A DNA stretch of 64,000 bases from Caballeronia turbans (GTDB taxonomy: Bacteria; Pseudomonadota; Gammaproteobacteria; Burkholderiales; Burkholderiaceae), in assembly GCA_001544655.2 (NCBI GenBank), contig FCOD02000024.1:1-64000 (forward strand), in the 5' to 3' direction. Shown one piece after another: positions 60,879 to 64,000 of the stretch (its first letter is position 1; every line of letters begins with the position of its first letter). Below the pieces are notes generated by a model. It ran no database searches. It saw nothing but the letters and a program-made list of their open reading frames with translations, and had not been told where the DNA came from. The position numbers and the translations under genes were made by a program.

Positions 60879-60928
60879 GAAGAGGGCCGAAGAGGGCCGA
60901 AGAGGGCTGAAGAGGGCTGAAGAGGGCG
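60879..60928. repeat. five tandem 10-bp repeats
   Basis: GAAGAGGGCY repeats five times without gaps in the short space between the binding-protein gene and the convergent aldolase-type gene. No coding role. Confidence 0.85.
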
Positions 60929-60930
60929 CG

Positions 60931-61695
60931 TCAACTCCGGTAATCGGGCTTCGCGCCTTCGATCATCCTCAGCGCCGCCTCCCATTGCAGCGCCATGATT
61001 CCGTCGGACTCGTCCCGCCGATATTGCTCGGCCGTCACCTCGCAAACCTTCTGCGACGGCAGATTCAGTTCCGCATTGCCCGCCAGCGCGCGAATCTGAA
61101 TCTCGCAGGCTCTTTCAAGGAAATACATCTCCTGAAACGCCTCCGGAATCGACTTCCCGCAGGTCAGCAAGCCGTGATTTTTCAGGATCATCGCGTTGTG
61201 CGATCCGAGATCGTTGACGAGCCGATCCCGCTCCGCGAGATCCAGCGCGATCCCTTCGTAATCGTGATACGCGATGTGCCCGTAGTACTTCAGCGCATGC
61301 TGGCTGATCGGCAACAGCCCCTGCTTCTGCGCCGACACCGCCGCGCCCGCCGCCGTATGCGTGTGCACGACGCACAGCACATCGGGACGCGCCATATGAA
61401 CGGCGGAGTGAATCGTGAAGCCCGCCGGATTCACGCGATAGCGCCCCGGATCGTCGCTCGCGCCTGCTTCGACCGGACGGCCTTCGCTGTCGATGCGCAC
61501 CAGATCCGATGCGCGCATTTCGTCGAACAGCACGCCATAGCGGTTGATCAGGAAGTGATGGTCCGCTCCCGGCACGCGCGCGCTGATGTGCGTGAAGATC
61601 ATGTCGGTCCAGCGGAAGTGCCCGATCACGCGATAAAGCGCCGCCAGTTCGCAACGCACCTTCCATTCTTCCTGCGAATATCCGTGAGTCTCCAT
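60931..61695 (-). CDS. class II aldolase/adducin family protein
   Basis: A 254-residue protein of the class II aldolase family. It has the zinc-binding VVHTHTAAGAAVSAQ block (about 105-120) and ILKNHGLLTCGKSIPEAFQEMYFLERACEIQ (about 165-195), with the His residues and Glu expected for the metal site. Members are sugar-phosphate aldolases or decarboxylases; adducin-like forms may be inactive. AAGGAGG precedes the ATG at 61695. It lies 49 bp downstream of the second GlxA regulator on the same strand. Confidence 0.88.
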   Translation of the reverse strand: METHGYSQEEWKVRCELAALYRVIGHFRWTDMIFTHISARVPGADHHFLINRYGVLFDEMRASDLVRIDSEGRPVEAGASDDPGRYRVNPAGFTIHSAVHMARPDVLCVVHTHTAAGAAVSAQKQGLLPISQHALKYYGHIAYHDYEGIALDLAERDRLVNDLGSHNAMILKNHGLLTCGKSIPEAFQEMYFLERACEIQIRALAGNAELNLPSQKVCEVTAEQYRRDESDGIMALQWEAALRMIEGAKPDYRS

Positions 61696-61744
61696 GCCGT
61701 TCCTCCTTGGATTGATGAGCCGCGGAAAACGTGAACAGATGCTG

Positions 61745-62833
61745 CTAGATCGCCTGGGCGCGGCCCGGGAAAGTCTCGTCGTAGTCCATTGCCTGAGCGG
61801 CTTCCTGCGCATCCTGCGCGCCGCCCTGCTCGCGATACATCATCGGCGGCAGGCCGAATTGCTTGCGGAACTCGCGGCCGAGATGCGATGCATCGGAGAA
61901 GCCGCAACTCGACGCGATATCCGCCACCGTCTTGTCCGAGCTCGTCAGCAGCCACGCGGCGGTGCGCAGCCGCACCTGCTTCGCGTACGCCTGCGGCGCC
62001 TTGCCGGTTTCCGCCTTGAACAGGCGTTCGAGTTGCCGCGTCGACAGATCGAGCTTGTGCGCGAGTTCATCGAGCGTGAGCGAGCGCCCGACGTGCTGCT
62101 CCATCAGCAGGATCGCACGTTTCACCTTCGGATGCGTCGCGGGCGCGAGACCCGGCGGATGCGGCTGCGGCGCGTTGCCCTTCTGCATGTCATCGACGAG
62201 CAGGATGCGCAGCGCCTTTTGCACCGTGGCCGTTTCGAAATGACGCAGGAGAACGGCGGCGGCGACATCGATCGAGGCGCGCCCGCCCGAACACGTAATG
62301 CGCCTTCTGTCGATCACGAAGAGGCGGTCTGCGACGAGCGCTTTCTCGTCGGCGTGCGGGAACCGCTCGATGAAGTCCCAGTAATGAAACCAGCTCACGC
62401 AGATGCGATGCCCTTCGAGCACGCCCGCGCGCATCAGCGAAAACACGCCCGTGCACATGCCGACCATCGTCGCGTTCGCCGAGGCCGCGCGGCGGATGAA
62501 CTGCAGCGTCGCCTCGCTGGTGGCCGGGCCGGAATGCAGCAGGCCGCCGACCACGACGACGTAATCGAACGGCTCGGCCTGATCGTAGGTTTCCCACGGC
62601 GTGATCTGAATGCCGCAGCTCGCGCGCACCGGCGCGAGCGTCTCGCCGATCACGCTCCACGAGCAGCGTACCGGACGGCTGAAATCGCCTTCGTCGGCGG
62701 AGAGGCGCAACAGGTCGACGAAACCGGCGAACGCGGTCAGCGTGAAGTTCGGCAACAGGATGATGCCGAAGCGGATGCGCGATTTCGACTGACCGTCGAC
62801 GGATGACGGCGGAAGCTGCTCTGCGGCGTTCAT
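61745..62833 (-). CDS. GlxA family AraC regulator, second copy
   Basis: A 362-residue regulator with the DJ-1/PfpI-like domain (about 20-205: FGIILLPNFTLTAFAGFVDLLRLSADEGD; VGMCTGVFSLMRAG) and a C-terminal AraC domain (about 235-335: LTLDELAHKLDLSTRQLERLFKAETG; SCGFSDASHLGREFRKQFG). It shares only fold-level similarity with the regulator at 58.8 kb. The start at 62833 is the ATG nearest the conserved region. It probably controls the downstream aldolase-type gene and perhaps betaine-related genes. Confidence 0.88.
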   Translation of the reverse strand: MNAAEQLPPSSVDGQSKSRIRFGIILLPNFTLTAFAGFVDLLRLSADEGDFSRPVRCSWSVIGETLAPVRASCGIQITPWETYDQAEPFDYVVVVGGLLHSGPATSEATLQFIRRAASANATMVGMCTGVFSLMRAGVLEGHRICVSWFHYWDFIERFPHADEKALVADRLFVIDRRRITCSGGRASIDVAAAVLLRHFETATVQKALRILLVDDMQKGNAPQPHPPGLAPATHPKVKRAILLMEQHVGRSLTLDELAHKLDLSTRQLERLFKAETGKAPQAYAKQVRLRTAAWLLTSSDKTVADIASSCGFSDASHLGREFRKQFGLPPMMYREQGGAQDAQEAAQAMDYDETFPGRAQAI

Positions 62834-62972
62834 GCGGGAGACATGCGGCTGGACGTTATCCAGCGAGCATAACACTCGGCTGCGAGCCTCGGGGGCGCGT
62901 CAGAAATGCAAACGCGGCCGGCGTCGCGTGACGGCGGCCGCGTGATTCGAAACGGATGAAACAGGAAGCGCT

Positions 62973-63287
62973 TCAGCCGCCGAGCACGGCGAACGCCCAG
63001 GCGAAGGCGCTACCGACGAGCGCGCCGATCGAGCGGCCGAGCACGCTCGCGATCGTGTAATCGCCCCAGCGCTGCTCGATTTCGGCCTTCAACACGCCGA
63101 AATAGCGCAGCACGGGATCGATTGAGCTGAGCAGCATCAGCGCTGCCCAGACGGGCGCCTCGCGCGTGAGCACGCGATCCACCGCGAGAAGGTCGAGGGC
63201 CTGGAGCGTGCCGACGACAAGGACGCCGATGACAAAAGCGAGAGTCCAGGATTTGAAGAACTGATCGGGTAAGGCGTGAGATTCCAT
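62973..63287 (-). CDS. small membrane protein of unknown function
   Basis: A 104-residue protein with three probable membrane segments: LAFVIGVLVVGTLQALDLLA, APVWAALMLLSSIDPVL and SIGALVGSAFAWAFAVLGG. No family is recognised. A frame on the same strand extending across the following gap is not supported. Confidence 0.6.
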   Translation of the reverse strand: MESHALPDQFFKSWTLAFVIGVLVVGTLQALDLLAVDRVLTREAPVWAALMLLSSIDPVLRYFGVLKAEIEQRWGDYTIASVLGRSIGALVGSAFAWAFAVLGG

Positions 63288-63681
63288 CGATGCAAACCGG
63301 AGAAGCGGGAGAAGGGCGGAACGTGAACCGAAGCCTCTTGGCGCGGCTCGTCTGAGAACCTAGGGAATATACCGACGCCTGTTCGCGCGTCGCTTCGGAC
63401 CAGTCTCAAAAATGTGGAAAGTGCAACGAAGATGCGCAAAAACGCGCCGCGTGCGAAATGCTCTGTTATCGCAATTGGCATTGGTGAGTGTCACGGAGCC
63501 GCGAATGCGCCGGAAACCATCGTAAAAACGCCACCGCCTTACGGCGTTTGAAGCCCTGACGCCGCGGTCCCATTTCGATGGCGCTTTTGTTCTATCGAGT
63601 CCTTTCAGGGTTTGGTGCAATGAACGCCATACCGAAACCACGGTCGCGCATCGTGCGCCACGCCAAAACTCAGGGACAACC
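63288..63681. other. 394-bp divergent intergenic region before the serine dehydratase gene
   Basis: No gene is seen. One dyad stands out: AAACGCC (63526-63532) and GGCGTTT (63543-63549), a seven-base-pair stem with a ten-base loop, about 130 bp before the ATG. I looked for a glycine riboswitch, common before glycine/serine genes in this group, and did not find its conserved core. Confidence 0.5.
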
Positions 63682-64000
63682 ATGAACGTCAGCGTCTTCG
63701 ATCTGTTCAAGATCGGCATCGGACCGTCCAGCTCGCATACCGTCGGGCCGATGATCGCGGCGTGCCGTTTCGCATCGCATGTCGAGGACGCCAATCTGCT
63801 CGCCTTCGTGACCCGCGTGCGCGCCGAACTGTTCGGCTCGCTCGGTGCGACCGGCAAGGGCCACGGCACCGACAAGGCCGTGCTGCTCGGCCTCGAAGGC
63901 AATCTGCCCGATCTCATCGATCCCGACGTGATCGCGCCGCGCCTTGCCGAGATCCGCGCGACCAAGCGCCTGAAGCTGCTCGGCAAGCATGAGGTCGTGT
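63682..64000 (+). CDS. sdaA: L-serine dehydratase, 5' part (runs off the window)
   Basis: The first 106 residues of an iron-sulfur L-serine deaminase, which converts L-serine to pyruvate and ammonia. The N-terminus MNVSVFDLFKIGIGPSSSHTVGPMIAA is diagnostic of the SdaA beta domain, and GSLGATGKGHGTDKAVLLGLEG matches its continuation. The Fe-S cysteines lie beyond the window. Taken with kbl-tdh at 24-27 kb, the window holds two entry points for threonine/serine use. Confidence 0.93.
   Translation, partial: MNVSVFDLFKIGIGPSSSHTVGPMIAACRFASHVEDANLLAFVTRVRAELFGSLGATGKGHGTDKAVLLGLEGNLPDLIDPDVIAPRLAEIRATKRLKLLGKHEVV

Noticed and set aside
63488-63681. Glycine riboswitch before sdaA
   Set aside because: The conserved tandem aptamer cores were looked for and not found; only a simple seven-base-pair dyad is present.

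Overview
The window is GC-rich, densely coded bacterial DNA. Its gene families point to a betaproteobacterium of the Burkholderiaceae (Burkholderia / Paraburkholderia / Caballeronia group): short IclR-controlled sugar operons, L-lactate permease, GlxA-type AraC regulators, Ku/LigD and dodecin. It carries the replication and partition locus of a secondary replicon (chromid or megaplasmid). The evidence is a Rep_3-type initiator at 34.1-35.4 kb preceded by at least 19 directly repeated 18-bp iterons, a convergent parA-parB operon, and palindromic TTTATGCGCATAAA sites that resemble the parS of Burkholderia chromosome 2. No rRNA, tRNA, CRISPR array or intact transposase was seen.

Layout. 0.2-3.7 kb: M20 amidohydrolase and MHS-type transporter with a divergent LysR regulator. 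3.9-8.4 kb: non-homologous end joining, Ku plus a MerR/TPR protein, divergent from a three-domain LigD. 8.4-11.6 kb: small stress-type proteins (dodecin, YjzC-like), a wrecked HMCES/YedK (SRAP) gene, a peptide with a double-glycine-type leader, and unknowns. 11.7-14.7 kb: MBL-fold enzyme, three tandem paralogous secreted proteins, a small lipoprotein. 15-24.4 kb: lactate permease, two decayed genes, an AraC regulator with four consecutive SDR genes, an outer-membrane-type protein and a YceI lipoprotein. 24.4-27.5 kb: threonine catabolism (tdh, kbl) with an XRE-cupin regulator. 27.6-30 kb: CsbD, a small gene under a near-perfect LexA box, DUF2252 protein. 30-37.5 kb: the origin block (tyrosine-recombinase-like protein lacking catalytic residues, KfrA-like protein, iterons, Rep, ParB, ParA, parS). 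37.6-41.4 kb: PatZ-like protein, an unknown, and IclR. 41.6-50.4 kb: one operon for uptake and non-phosphorylative oxidation of a 6-deoxy or pentose sugar, probably L-fucose and/or D-arabinose, closed by a clear terminator. 50.5-56.3 kb: thioesterase, chemoreceptor, AGE epimerase, MgtC-like, unknowns. 56.7-62.8 kb: choline/glycine-betaine ABC uptake genes with two GlxA-type regulators and a class II aldolase family enzyme. 63.7 kb to the end: the start of L-serine dehydratase.

The most distinctive region is the origin block. Iterons identical in pattern to those in front of rep also lie inside the recombinase-like gene, whose catalytic residues are nearly all replaced. Partition sites are scattered over about 22 kb, one of them (47.70 kb) inside a metabolic gene. 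Other points of interest are an SOS box in front of an unknown 118-residue protein, a triplicated secreted family with no known role, and a single-base frameshift in the sugar permease. All functional calls are made by reading translated sequence; none was checked against a database.
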